DNA from: Ostrinia nubilalis
Lineage: Eukaryota > Arthropoda > Insecta > Lepidoptera > Crambidae
DNA length: 64,000 nt
Reading direction: 5' to 3'
Assembly: GCF_963855985.1 (NCBI RefSeq)
Contig: NC_087090.1
Coordinates: 10,786,501-10,850,500, forward strand
A model generated the notes under the pieces. The model was not told where the DNA came from, made no database searches, and saw only the letters and a list, made by a program, of their open reading frames with translations. Positions 13,566 through 26,300 of the stretch are shown one piece after another (the stretch's first letter is position 1; each line of letters opens with the position of its first letter). Made by a program: the position numbers and the translations under genes.

Positions 13566-14083
13566 CTTTAGGAGCAGCGATATTTATATGAAAGTGAATT
13601 TAATTTAACAACGCTGCTTTATTAAAAGTGCATAATAATCTAGGATTTTATTTTGATATGTAAGACAAATTATAAATTTGATATGTAAAAAAAATTTCAC
13701 TTACTTTCTTACTTCCATTTTATTTGTTGAAATTATTTTATAAATTAAAACAATCAAATACCAACGCATATTTTTTCAATAAATTAATTTACAAATAATG
13801 AGTACTTACTTTCATAAAGTATACGTTTTACCAAAAGACTTAGAACAGGAAATGCACTGACCCAAGATGACCTAGGTGTAGGGCTATTACATGTCTGTAC
13901 AAACTTGATGTCTATAGAAATTAAATTTTCAAATAGTAATACCTACCTATCATTAAATTTCTCACGTGCGTCTTGTAAAATGCAACAAAGATTAAGACAG
14001 AAATTCAGACAACAGTCTCAATTAAATTAAATGAAGATCGAAATAATAACAATTATCAAATAATTTTATATTTACTTTTCCAG

Positions 14084-17000
14084 GTCCGCAAAACAAGCGT
14101 CCGAATGACTGCGATAAAGGAATACCCCTTCGACCTGAGTGATCTCCAGAATCAGACGAAAGAAGAGGAGAAGCGGAAGAGTTCCACTCTTGCGCCGGCA
14201 TTGCCCGAACCTCCGCAGTACACCTCGATTCGCTCGCCCACGCCGGACGGCAAACGAAAAGTCTCCATCATGGCCGATGAATCTAGCAAGGACCGGGAAA
14301 ACCTGCCTTCTGAAAGGTAATGTGCGTTAGGTGTTTTTACATTGGTCAATCTACGAGTAATAGACCATAGACATAGACCATAGAGTATGGGAGCAGATTA
14401 TATTTAAAAAATTCAATGAACCTACAGGATATGGGATTCCTAAGCGGACCACCCATTTAGACAAAATAATAATAATAATGAAAAATTAGGGCGCACGTAT
14501 TTAGGGCGGATTTTCATTAAAGATTAGTAAAACTTAACTTTTTTATCATCATATCATCTGATTTGTGATAAACATGCCGCCGATAGTACAATTTTACCAT
14601 TTTACTCTGTAAAGAGAGTTTGCGAGTGATTTGTACTAAATAAATAGAAAGATAAGTGGGCTCATTTCTATGCAATCAGTGATCCGATCAAACTTTATTT
14701 AAATGCAATATTTTCTGTTGAGAAAAACAACATTATCAGTCACAATCAAGAGCCTTGAGATTTGACAGCTGATCAGTGATTTGGCTTACGATAAATCGAG
14801 AATGAATAGATAGGATCATTGTATAACGTACCTATTTATTATTTTATTTGAGTACTTTTTTTACCTTACGATGTTACCTAAGATTTTACTGGCTATGTAG
14901 TTGTTGTTTGGCATCTGTATAATAATATTGCTTTGACGTCTGCTGAGGCGTTCCAATTCTCCAATGCTTTTGCTAACTATAAAATGTAAGGTGAGAAAAA
15001 CATGACGTGATTATTATTTCACGATACAAAAGTAACTTTGCTAAATAATGCATTCAAAAATAAAGTTTATAATATACAAAATAATACACTATCATCATCA
15101 CAGAAATAAATTCGCGCGTAATTTACATTATGACCCACCTGTTCAAAAAATTAGTTTCTTTATGTTTTTATTTTTATAATCTTTTACTATATTTTATTAT
15201 TATATTATTTAGTTTGTTGCCTTATGCCAATTTATACTCTGTTTGTTGTATCCTTGAAACTTGTTGCTTTATCGTGCGAGAAGGCGCTACCGCTAGCGTT
15301 GAAGTCTTTTATATGCGTTGTCTGACTAATCAGCAGATAAGTAATAAATATTTTTATGATTGGTTTTATGCGTGTTAAGAAAGCTAGTTAACTTTTAAAA
15401 TCAATAAAAAGTTGGATGCTACACCGTAGTATAATTTTTCATTGTTATTATGAAAGCAATTCTTTCTATTTGAATTAAGAGGTTCTATTTACAACATCAT
15501 GAATTACTCAGCAATAAATAACCTATTCGACTAAACTGAATATTAGAGGTACCTATTTTAATATCGATCAGCGACTTGAAATAGTTGTATGAAGAATGTA
15601 CCTATAGAAGTTATTTTCGTAGTTAAAAAGATCAGTCGCTTGCTAATACATATTTATTTCTAGAAACTTATTAACCGTGTCTTAATTAAAATTAAATTAG
15701 CGACACTGATAAGCTGAAAATTTCAAATACCAAACAATATTAAATTCGTGTACGAGTAATATAAATTTTCTTGATTTTTCTTACATTGCGTAGGTTTTAT
15801 ATTAATAACTGCGATCTCAACAACACTAGCTGTCACAACAATTTCTATGAGTAGTGTTTCCAATGAGTTGATAACATATGCAAGCATTGGCCTCTTAATT
15901 ACCAGCCTAGGTATTACCCATGATTTATTACTAAGAAATGCGAAAAATAATCATTTGAAAAGGCTAAAACTATTACAACAAAAGGTCAAATTAAAGTGTA
16001 GAAATATCTTTAAAGTAGACATGACTAAAATACTAGATAAAATAGAGTAAAATAGAAAAAAATAAAAAATGCTTGTACGCTAAGGCTGTGTTGCACCACC
16101 AGACTTATTAGTAACTGCATCTTACTTAAAAATTAGCGGAACGTCCTGCTAATCGCCAATCTGCAACGGTAGTATCGTACACAACGCATAAGCAGCCATA
16201 TGAGTCATAAATGTGTGATTGCGAAGCCTCCTTAGCAGTATTCCTTTCACTATATAACGAACCGTTTAATGTAGTAGCTATAGTAAATCTTTCGAGCCCA
16301 TCACGTGACTGATATTTTGTGAAAGGCATAGCTCAACGTCCAATTGAGAATGATCTCTAGTAGTCCAGTTAAAACCTTACAGTGCCTTTAAAGGTTAGGT
16401 CACATAATGTGGTCGTTAGAGCAATAAATATCTATGTACATACACATCACATAACAAGGGTATCGCAATGTCATAGATTGTATAGACAGATCACGTGCTT
16501 ATTTAGGCCATCGGAAAAATATCATGATTAATATCTACTATTGACTATTGTGTTCATCGCGTAACATTAATTTTCCATTGTCACATTTCAATGGATACAG
16601 TATGCAGAATGACTTTGCAGATAACTGATCAGCTACTATAAATAGAGAAGCATATGACGGCTGAATGCATTCGTCGATTAATAAGTTCAAAGGAACAGTT
16701 TCAAATCATGTATTTTTTAAGAGACAGAGTCCCTCTCAGAAAGCTACAATATTCCGAATTCCACTGTTTCTCGCTCAATGTTATATTGTCTAAAACAAAT
16801 AAAAAATAATAATTACTTTTTTTAAAGATTAAAAGACCCAAAGGAAAGCGTGTGAGAAATCCTGATTTTCTATCCTTTTATTCGTTATTTTCATCGCCCT
16901 TTCTCAAGAAAAGTCTTTGTTACACAATGTAAGAATAAGAATAAGAATAAGAAAAACTTTATTTGACACAAAAGAAAACAAAAACAGAACAAAGGGACTT

Positions 17001-20000
17001 AAAACTATACACGCATAATATTTTGTGCCAAAAAGGCGCCCGCTCAGCATTAATCGAGCCACGCGTGCATGCACGCGTGCCCCGACGCTGGTTTTCAGCG
17101 GGTGCCTCTCCAACCAACATTTTAAATACAAAAAACAAAACATTAAACAAGACATTGACATTGACAAGAGGGCGCCACTATCTCACCGCACCAATTTGTT
17201 AATAAAACGGCAAGACACACATACTCGTGTGCATTATTTTACTATAGGTACCGCACTTGACCGATAGTGAAGAAAATATCAACAAAATAATGAATCTGTG
17301 ATCATTAAAATACGATAAATACAAATCACATTCAATAAAATCAATAATAATTGTTTTGTATGAATTTGAGTGCATTGGTACTAATCAATTTTACTATCGT
17401 TACAAAGATATGAAAATATTAAATTATATACAAAATATTCGTACAAGTACCCTACATTATAGGGGAGACCGGGGTAAAGCCGTATAGCTAAGAATAAATA
17501 CCCATAGAATAGAAACAAAGAAAACTATGTATTTGTAATTTACTTCTTTATTAAAGGTTCTCATTAGCTAGAAAAATCAACAATGAAATAACACTTAAAT
17601 TTAACAGAAATATTATTTTTTAAACAAAAACAAAACCTCTAGTATTTCCGGTTTTGACCCGGGGACTGGACAAAACCGTATACATATATACGATATCCTC
17701 AGATGATGAAAATACGGGTTTTGAAACGCCCTAATCCTTTGTTTGTAGAAAGATTTTCACCAGATGACCTGAACTTATTTACGCGGTCCTGCAAAGTAGA
17801 TTTTGGGATGCTATATGTAGTCGACGCTTTTAAATATCCCATTCCTCCTTCGATAACACTTTTCACAGCTTTTTTCATTGTTTCGGCATCCCAGCTTTGT
17901 CAAATTTGTAAATTCAGCCAATTGCGCGGCAAATTTGTAAATTCTGTAAACAAAGTCAAAACCCTATATTGGCCGATTTTACCCCGTACGCTTTTACCCC
18001 TATGCACACATTAAAGACATTTATCAAATACTGCACACACACACACACGATACTTGCCGGTAAAAATATTGCAACAAATTCGTAAATACACACAATTCAA
18101 TATAAAATAAAGCACACTTACTTGTTAGTTATATTCATTTCACTATTTAAACTCCTATTTTCCAAAAAATTAGATCAAACAACCAAAAAACAAATAAATT
18201 TTGATAATGCGTTAACGTTCGTGCCTGCAGCAGCAAGTGTCTGTTGACAGATTGATCCTATTGGTTGCTAGCTGTGAGTAGTATATGCGCCGCATATTTT
18301 GAAATAATAACGGAGAAATCTATACAGTACGGTTTTACCCCGGTATACGGTTTTGTACAGGTCTCCCCTATCTATTTGATTTTAAAAATTAAAATACTTA
18401 ACAATCGAGAAACAATCACATCATACGGTAGCATTTCAGCTTCCGCATGCGGCGCTCAACATGCGCTGCTGTAGTATGATTAGTAACCGATAACCCATAT
18501 TATATCGCGTAAACTGCACACATTAATTAGTTTGTATTTTAACACACCAAAAATAGTCATGGAGACACAAAGATTCTGTAACGAAAAACTTGTACAATGA
18601 CTTCATGTAAAAAATAAGCGAAGATTTACATATTTTTTATCTCGGCACTTTAACTGGAATTTTGCAGGTACGGCTTAATAGGACAGAGCTACCAGCGTGT
18701 TTTGAATATTAGAGAACAATAGATCACATGACTACGTTGTTCTATTCACAATTCGGACGCCAAATACCGAACAAAAGTCTACTTGACTACATTATTAGTC
18801 ACAGACATTGTGAATGTATGGTTGTGTACTCGTGCTTGGGTTAAACGATATTTATTGTAAATTGTGACACTTACATCGCTCATTTCATAAAATCATAATT
18901 ACTGCTCTGCCTCTTTGGATTTCGTAATTCCGAACGTGATTATTATGCGAAATACGCCTTAGTAAAGTTGTCTCGAATAAATCTTTGTTTGTAGCTATTA
19001 ATAGAAGTTACATAAGCAATTTCAAAAAATAATACTTAGCAGTTCGATTTTTTCAAGTTGTTTATTTTAAAACTCTAAAAATTATACTTACTTGCCAATT
19101 GCGAAAAGTTCAAGATCAAAAAATAAAATAAAATTATAGCAGACGCAATAAAGTTGCTTATGATCTAGATAATTAAAAGCAAATGTCGAGTGTTAAGTGT
19201 GTTAGATACAACCAAAATATTCGCTCCTAGGATCTAACTAATGCATCGAAGAATTTTATTGTATTTTATAAAATACAGTAGGTAACTCTAGATTAGGTAA
19301 TTACCTACTTGGTGGAACCTACTTAGAATTCCTAAAAAAATTATGAAGCCTGTTTTTAGCATTCGGCTAGCAGTCCGAGTATTTTTAGACCGGTTTCGTT
19401 TACTGCTTTTTAAGTTTAAAGACACTTACCTAATTTAAATAAAAGCTTCTTTATACAGGGTGCTTTGCAAACTGTTCACTTCGTTCAGAATCAGTTAACT
19501 TAATCGATTTACGTAAAGAAAACTTTTTTTTTCATATTTAATTGTTTTTATCCGCTGCGCGCCGTTTCAAAATTGCCACGCGTGGATAATTTACTTTCTT
19601 CACAACACACAATTACCTGCAAATTAGAGTAATATTTTTACTCGTTTCTACGATTATTATTGAGAAGCAGATAATGGTGAAAAAAATTGTAGAGCTTCAA
19701 CAGTACGCGACAACTACGGTAGAGCATGTACGACGTGCAGCGTGCTACGTACGAGTACGTAAGCTTAACCGGCAAAAGCTTCTTTTCATGCGTTCGTAGT
19801 CTTCTTCTTATGAGTTCATGACAGATTTTATTTTATAATTATATTTATATATTTAATTTTAAATTGAAGTATTTTATTTAAAATAGCTTTCCGCCCGCGG
19901 CTTCGCCCGCGTGGAATTTTGTCTGTCACAGAAAAACTTTATCGCGCGCGTCCCTGTTTCAAAAACCGGGATAAAAACTATCCTATGTTCTTTCCCGGGA

Positions 20001-20063
20001 CTCAAACTATCTCTATGCCAAATTTCATCAAAATCGGTTGCGAGGTTTAAGCGGGAAAGCGTA

Positions 20064-20104
<41 letters not shown>

Positions 20105-20321
20105 GTTACTTTCGCATTTATAATATTAGTTGGGATTAAAATAGCTTTCCGCCCGCGGCTTCGCCCGCGTGGAATTTTGTCTGTCACAGAAAAACTTTAT
20201 CGCGCGCGTCCCTGTTTCAAAAACCGGGATAAAAACTATCCTATGTTCTTTCCCGGGACTCAAACTATCTCTATGCCAAATTTCATCAAAATCGGTTGCG
20301 AGGTTTAAGCGGGAAAGCGTA

Positions 20322-20362
<41 letters not shown>

Positions 20363-23300
20363 GTTACTTTCGCATTTATAATATTAGTTGGGATTAAAGT
20401 TCTTGACCTTGCCCGCATCTACGTAAGGAACACATTGAAGCTGATTTAAATGCTTTACGCATTTTTATTCTCAATAAATAATGCGGAGATTCTAAGGATT
20501 TTTTGCACATGTCATGTGATTTTATGGTTAGCCTAACGTATTTTTAGTAACTAGGTGCCGGGTCAGTAGAACGAATTGTCAACGGAATATTTTTTGCGAG
20601 TGAAGTTTAGCAAACCACATGGAGCCGATGTTTTTAATCGTCTGGCTTATATGTATCGAAACGTGCGGATAGATCGGAGGGTGAGGGCTGAGCGGGCGGC
20701 GCGGGCGCAGCTGTTATACGAGCGTTGTTTGAGATGTCCGCGACGATATTATAAACACGGCGCGACATCGCGGCTCATTCAGCCAGTCGTCACCTAGTTA
20801 CCGTCACGGCAACTCGCCCCCAGGCAATGGTTAATGCGTTTCTATGGGCTTGCTGTTGGGCTTGAAAGACCTTTTTGTACGACGGCCAATGACCGGCCCG
20901 CCGGCCGGCGAAATTGAACGCACCGAGGCAGTCACGTGCCCGGGGTGAGGCGAGGCGGGCGGCTCAGTCGCAGCCAAACCTTCTCTTATAAGATGCACAT
21001 TCGCCTTCGCATAGGTGTGGAGCGTGCTGGGCCGAGCGGCATGCCCCCGCGCAACTTATTCCTCGAACTTGCTCGCTGACTTTATAGTGAATAACCCTAC
21101 CAGAGGGCCATGTAGGATGTCGCACAGCAGCCTCAGTTGTCACTACGACAGCTACCTTCCATCAGATTCATCCCTCGAAACAGACGCACTCAACCGGCAT
21201 TGGTGAGTTTATTTATATTTTCCTCTACCGTTATTTAGCCTGAAAAATAATAATTTTGCCTCATTTGGTGCTAATTTTAATTTCAGACTAGGTAATGAAA
21301 TAATTTACCGTAAATATGTTATACATTTATTTACCAAGCATATGTTAAATAACAAAGATCTAACCTCAAATGCAGGCGTGTGAAGAATCATGAAAAATAA
21401 CTAAGTTGAAATGTCCTTAAACCGTGTTTCAGTAGGTAATTAAATTAAATTAAAACTATCAAATTAGCGCGTGGCAGACTTGTAGGTTAAAATAAATATT
21501 TTGTATAAAAACGCAACAACTGGAGCTTTAATTGGTTCGTTAAATAGATTAAATAATGGATTGTGGCCGTTATCAAATTAAACGAATCGGTCCTCCACGC
21601 GGTAATCGCTACCAATTTTCTGTATTATCCAAAGTACAAATATTGAAGGTGCCAGTAACCAGTGTACAAAACATTTGTGTCTGTCATCTTTGGATACAAA
21701 TGTCCATTACTTGTCAGTTGCGTGTGACGCGTTTCTTTTGATTTAACCACGCAAATATGGTAATCTGATTCAATATCACAAATGTCACTCTCAAGACCAG
21801 CGACATAGCGGCTTCTACATAAAAAGATATATGACCTGAATGATTCACTATAGAGTTTGTTTTGCCACCTCACCACGCTGTTCGGCTTATCATCTTAATC
21901 ACATTTAACGGAGCGTATCAAACTTGCCATACCATAAACATTCCCATTGTAAAGCATAGGTACATACATATTAACCATATCGTCTGAATAAGCAATGTCA
22001 AGAATATATTTGTTGATATTATTGCCTTCGCTACAGGATTGGGACTCAGTTTCATGAAATAAATTTCCTTGTTTCCGTCACCATTAATATATTAATAGCA
22101 TTAGCATGTTACGACTTTTATTTGTATCTAACTACTCAGCCATGACATTTATAGTAGTAGTAGTAGTCCATGAGAGAGTTCTATGTAACTATGTGCCCGT
22201 GACTTTGCCTGCGTAAAATAAAATTACTAGCAGTAATAAATGTATTTCTTCAAGGTTTCATCTATCTCCCAACCCAACTAAATGAACCAAAACATTACAT
22301 CAAAATCATAGCCATAAGAAGGTCATGACCATAAAAATGTAAGCAAAATACTCACCTCTCACTTAAGGGATGATTTTCAGAATCGTTGAAACATTATTTA
22401 TTACCTAACTTAACAAAAGCGAGGTTTATGAGGTTTCATATCCTTAACTTGAAAAATAAGTTTTGTACCGAATGTACAGTCGACAGCACATCAACCTATA
22501 CATTTTTGTTGCAAAATAGCCTGTATTACAACGAGATAAGACGCCACTGTGTTTAGGTTGATGTGCTGTCGTCCGTACATCCCTTATATTATTATCAATT
22601 TTCAGTGTTTTTGTGATAGCTATGTCACTTGATCTTTATATCAAAATTAAGAAATCCCAGTAGCTTAAAACCGCAACAAACAATTGTTGCGCGCGTGAAC
22701 ATTATGCATTACCGAGGAGTGTTCCGCCACGCACACATTTATTAACCCATCCATCACAAGCTGCAAATACTTGAAACCCATCCGAAAGGTGAGCCAAAAG
22801 AACTCACCTGATGACCTCCAAGTAACATGTGTTTACCTTAAAACAATGTACGTCTTTCTTTTCACAATAATACAGACTTGCACACACGTGTTAGCATTTC
22901 ACTATAATGTACTTCTTTATCAGCAAAAATAATCATGTTGTGACAGCTTGTGTTACGTCAGATTATATGCGTTACTATTTTCATATTAGTCATAATAACT
23001 ATGAATGAAAAATGCTGATGCAACAAACTCATTTTGGCCTTAAGTGTCACTCGCATTGGCGAGAAAAATTAACAGCTGGTCAAACTAGTCAGCTGCTGAC
23101 TGTTGGCGAAATTCGCATCATGTAATTTTGTCACTGAAAATCCAGTAATGATCTTAAGATTCACTGCCAAAATGTACTGTCTTGATCCTTGTGTTTAAAA
23201 ACAGGTACAACTGAGCAATAAATACGTCTATACTGGCAAAAATTGAGCTTTAAAAGCTTTAATATAAAACTTCGTTCAGCAGCTTGTCCTTTGCAAACCC

Positions 23301-26300
23301 AGAGTCACTAAATATCCTACAACTCAAAGCTTAAACTGCAGCATAACCATATCGCTATATTCAATGATTGTTTATTGTAAATTAATGACATGTTTGTTAA
23401 AAACATGGCATGTGTGGACTGCGAGTGGAAAACGCAAACTGTGACTGAAAATAATGAGCTCGTCACAAAATCATTTTTCTATGAACGTTTGAAGTTCGTA
23501 ACAAAGCTATTGAAAAACAAGGTGTAGTGAAATGTGATGAAAACCGAGACAGCATCGCGCAAACGCAACACAATGAGCCATGTCAGCACGTCTGAACATT
23601 TTTTCAGGAAGTTATGTTCAAATGTAGACAATGGCCATAGAATCTCGTTGATCACCATGAATATCCATTGTAGTGATGTTGTTTGGCTTGTTTGTGGGTT
23701 AATAACAATAACTAAGCTTACCAATACCCGCTACCCAAGTTGTCCCTGACAAACTGACAAATATTTTTACGTTATAAAGAGCTTTCTGCTAATTACAAGG
23801 TTTTAGTTTTGTTTGTCTATCCTATCCTACTTCCTACTAATATTATAAATGCGAAAGTTTGGATGTCTGGATGTTTGTTACTCTTTCACGCAAAAACTGC
23901 TGAATGAATTTTGAGGAAACTTTACAGTATTATTTTTTATAACCCAGAATAACATATAGGCTATAATGACGATCTGTGAAAAACTAAATTTCACGCGGGT
24001 GAAGCCGCGGGCAAAAGCTAGTCAGAAATAAAATAATAATACCTACGTAACTCCCATGCCGTTTGAAACATTGGAAAGGTCAATTCAGGTAATTTCTTTC
24101 CCAGCTCGTTTGAAGTTAAGCAACAACATTTAATTTTAAAGTCGCCGATATATAACTGTGAATAGGTACTTATTATACAAACAGTAAATTAATTGATACA
24201 ATCCATTGAGTAGTGCTTACCTTGACGATGTTACATTCATTACCATACGACTCTTGTACTACACGTAGGTATTTGGTAAATAAATTAAATATATACTCGT
24301 AGTTACAGAAATAATACAATACTGGTATAAATTTTAACGCACATTTAAATAATTCATATTATTATCCTTTATGACAAAAATGACACTACTGGTTTAAGTT
24401 ATACCGGCTCGTGAGTTACTCGTGAGTTAGCAGTAACATTTGCTACTTAAATAGAAATGCGAAACTATATTTTTTTCTGAAATCATGTAGATAGTAAATA
24501 CGTTTTCAGCATCTGAAAAAGGATTGTGGGAAATATGACCACTTTTTCGTTTTAATAATTCGTATTTTAAAACAGTTCAATCACTATCAATTCAGAAAAT
24601 TGGTACAACTATTTCCAGTAATAAATAGGTCAATAACCAAGATTTTCATACCAGTCAATCTGTAAAATTAAATAACTTTTCCCGGAAAAATACTAAGCTT
24701 GAAAAATTGCTAACTATTATAATAGTAGTCTAGCACTTAATAAAGTCACATTAACCTTAAAAGCTAGTCCCAGGTAATTGAAATCATTTATCTACCCTTG
24801 AAAATATAGTTGCTGGTGCGACGTGCGGTATGACATGCCTGTATTTATCGAGCAGCTATTAGCAAAGAAAAATAATAAATAAAAGGTCAATACAAAACGT
24901 TCTATATATCATATACTCGTATTATTTACGTTATGACTCGACATAAATAACAATAAATATAATGATTACCTCCATATACGTGCTACTACACCTGTTGTTC
25001 TAACAGATCAAGTAGTATTTAATATGCATGTGAGAAAATTATGAAGTCGGTGAACCTTACAACAGCGACTTGAAGATTTGTGGTGTTATCACAAAAAACT
25101 TAAACTGACGTTAAACACGTGTTTAAAATGACATTTCCATGCTAAATGTCAATTTAAACAAGTGGGCAACACCCGTTTAGCTTTTTGTAATAAGGCCTAT
25201 TTCTAAAATTATATTTACCTAGTCTTTAATGTTTTTTGTTTTTTTTATTTATAATTTTACAACTAAGTAGGCTATGAGTAAATAAAACAATGATCCCAGT
25301 TACAAATTCCACGAATGAATTAAATCGCGTTTTGTTTCGTTAATATTAGTTTTTTGCCACTATTTGAGACAGCTGATCGAAATCTCGATACCTTTCACAG
25401 TAGTAATTATTTTTCCGACCCCTGAAGCACTAGCTTAAATTGTGATTAATGTTTATTTCATCATCGGTTTTATTTAAAAATACCTCTCCCAGCAGGAATG
25501 GACGCGTATCAGCACAAGCGGAGGGACCCTCGCGTCGCAAAAGCAACCTCCATAATGCCATGGCAGCAGAAATGGACACCTCATGGGGTAAGCAGATTTC
25601 TCAATATTTAATTTTAGAGATTATTACTTGTAGATCTTCTGAATTATGAAATACCTAATTTGCGATATACCTATTACAATCGCCTGATCGATATAACGAA
25701 GCATTAACCATTATAAAATATTCAGACTTAATAATAAAGTGAACTTCAATAATGTAATTTAAAAATGTCATGAACAAACACACATGGTGCCCGAAGCCAG
25801 GTGTTGATTCACATGGATAATTTCATCGATCAAAGTTGAGCAACATTGACCGACATAACATTCGTTTCTTATCCACAGACCGACCGGCACACATCGAGGG
25901 CAGGTATAAGAAATACTCAACGACTTCTTCTATATACTCCAAGAAGGCACTGTCACAGCAGAGCGAACACGTGGAAAGGTGAGACATTTAAACTTTCCGT
26001 TGTTTACTTCGCACTGGGACCAATTTGTAATTCAACCCTGATCAAATTCGCGGCAATTCCTTTAGTATGGGATAGTGGAACTTTTGTTTTTTCCATTCCA
26101 CATGGGTATATCATATATCTACATCTAATGGCCACCCTTTAACACGTCTAAACGTACATATTTTTTTCCAGATCGTGGTGGTACGCTTGTTGTGCAAAGT
26201 GTCATCAAGAAGACTCCGGGATTCCCTCGTGGGAGCCTCGCAACTGGCAAAGAATATGCCCCTATCCTCTATGTCCTTCTTACAGACAATTTGCACAGAC

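Larger units (their letters stand above)
8015..14083. other. Region without a recognised gene, upstream of the antiporter
   Basis: There is no convincing coding exon. GC-richer islands in otherwise AT-rich DNA occur at about 8960-9130, 11060-11220 and 11900-12000. Repeats present are a GTCCAGCAGTGGACGTC-type tail at 10397-10450 and a MITE at 11388-11515. Because the antiporter exon at 14084 begins with a splice acceptor, at least one noncoding 5' exon must lie upstream, possibly here, but I cannot place it. Confidence 0.5.
14317..25495. other. Large first intron of the NHA gene, rich in transposons
   Basis: This 11.2-kb stretch lies between the long-isoform first exon and the common exon. 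It holds an orphan terminal exon (15794-16050), a MITE end (16081), a LINE 3' end (16920-17180), a pogo-like TIR element (17462-18368), a tandemly duplicated 258-bp repeat (19878-20393), the alternative first exon (21117-21202), a 107-bp hairpin MITE (22473-22579) and a CTAGCTTTT-type repeat (23826-24023). The remaining DNA shows nothing I can name. Confidence 0.7.

Noticed and set aside
14978..14996. Donor-like AATGTAAG|GTGAGA as exon end feeding the exon at 15794
   Set aside because: In the phase needed the preceding codon is a stop (TAA).
15130..15378. 82-codon hydrophobic frame as upstream partner of the orphan exon
   Set aside because: AT-rich, low-complexity hydrophobic reading with no suitable donor in the needed phase.
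19911..20381. Two identical 70-residue ORFs as a duplicated gene
   Set aside because: They are the translation of a dispersed repeat including a (CAGA)n run.
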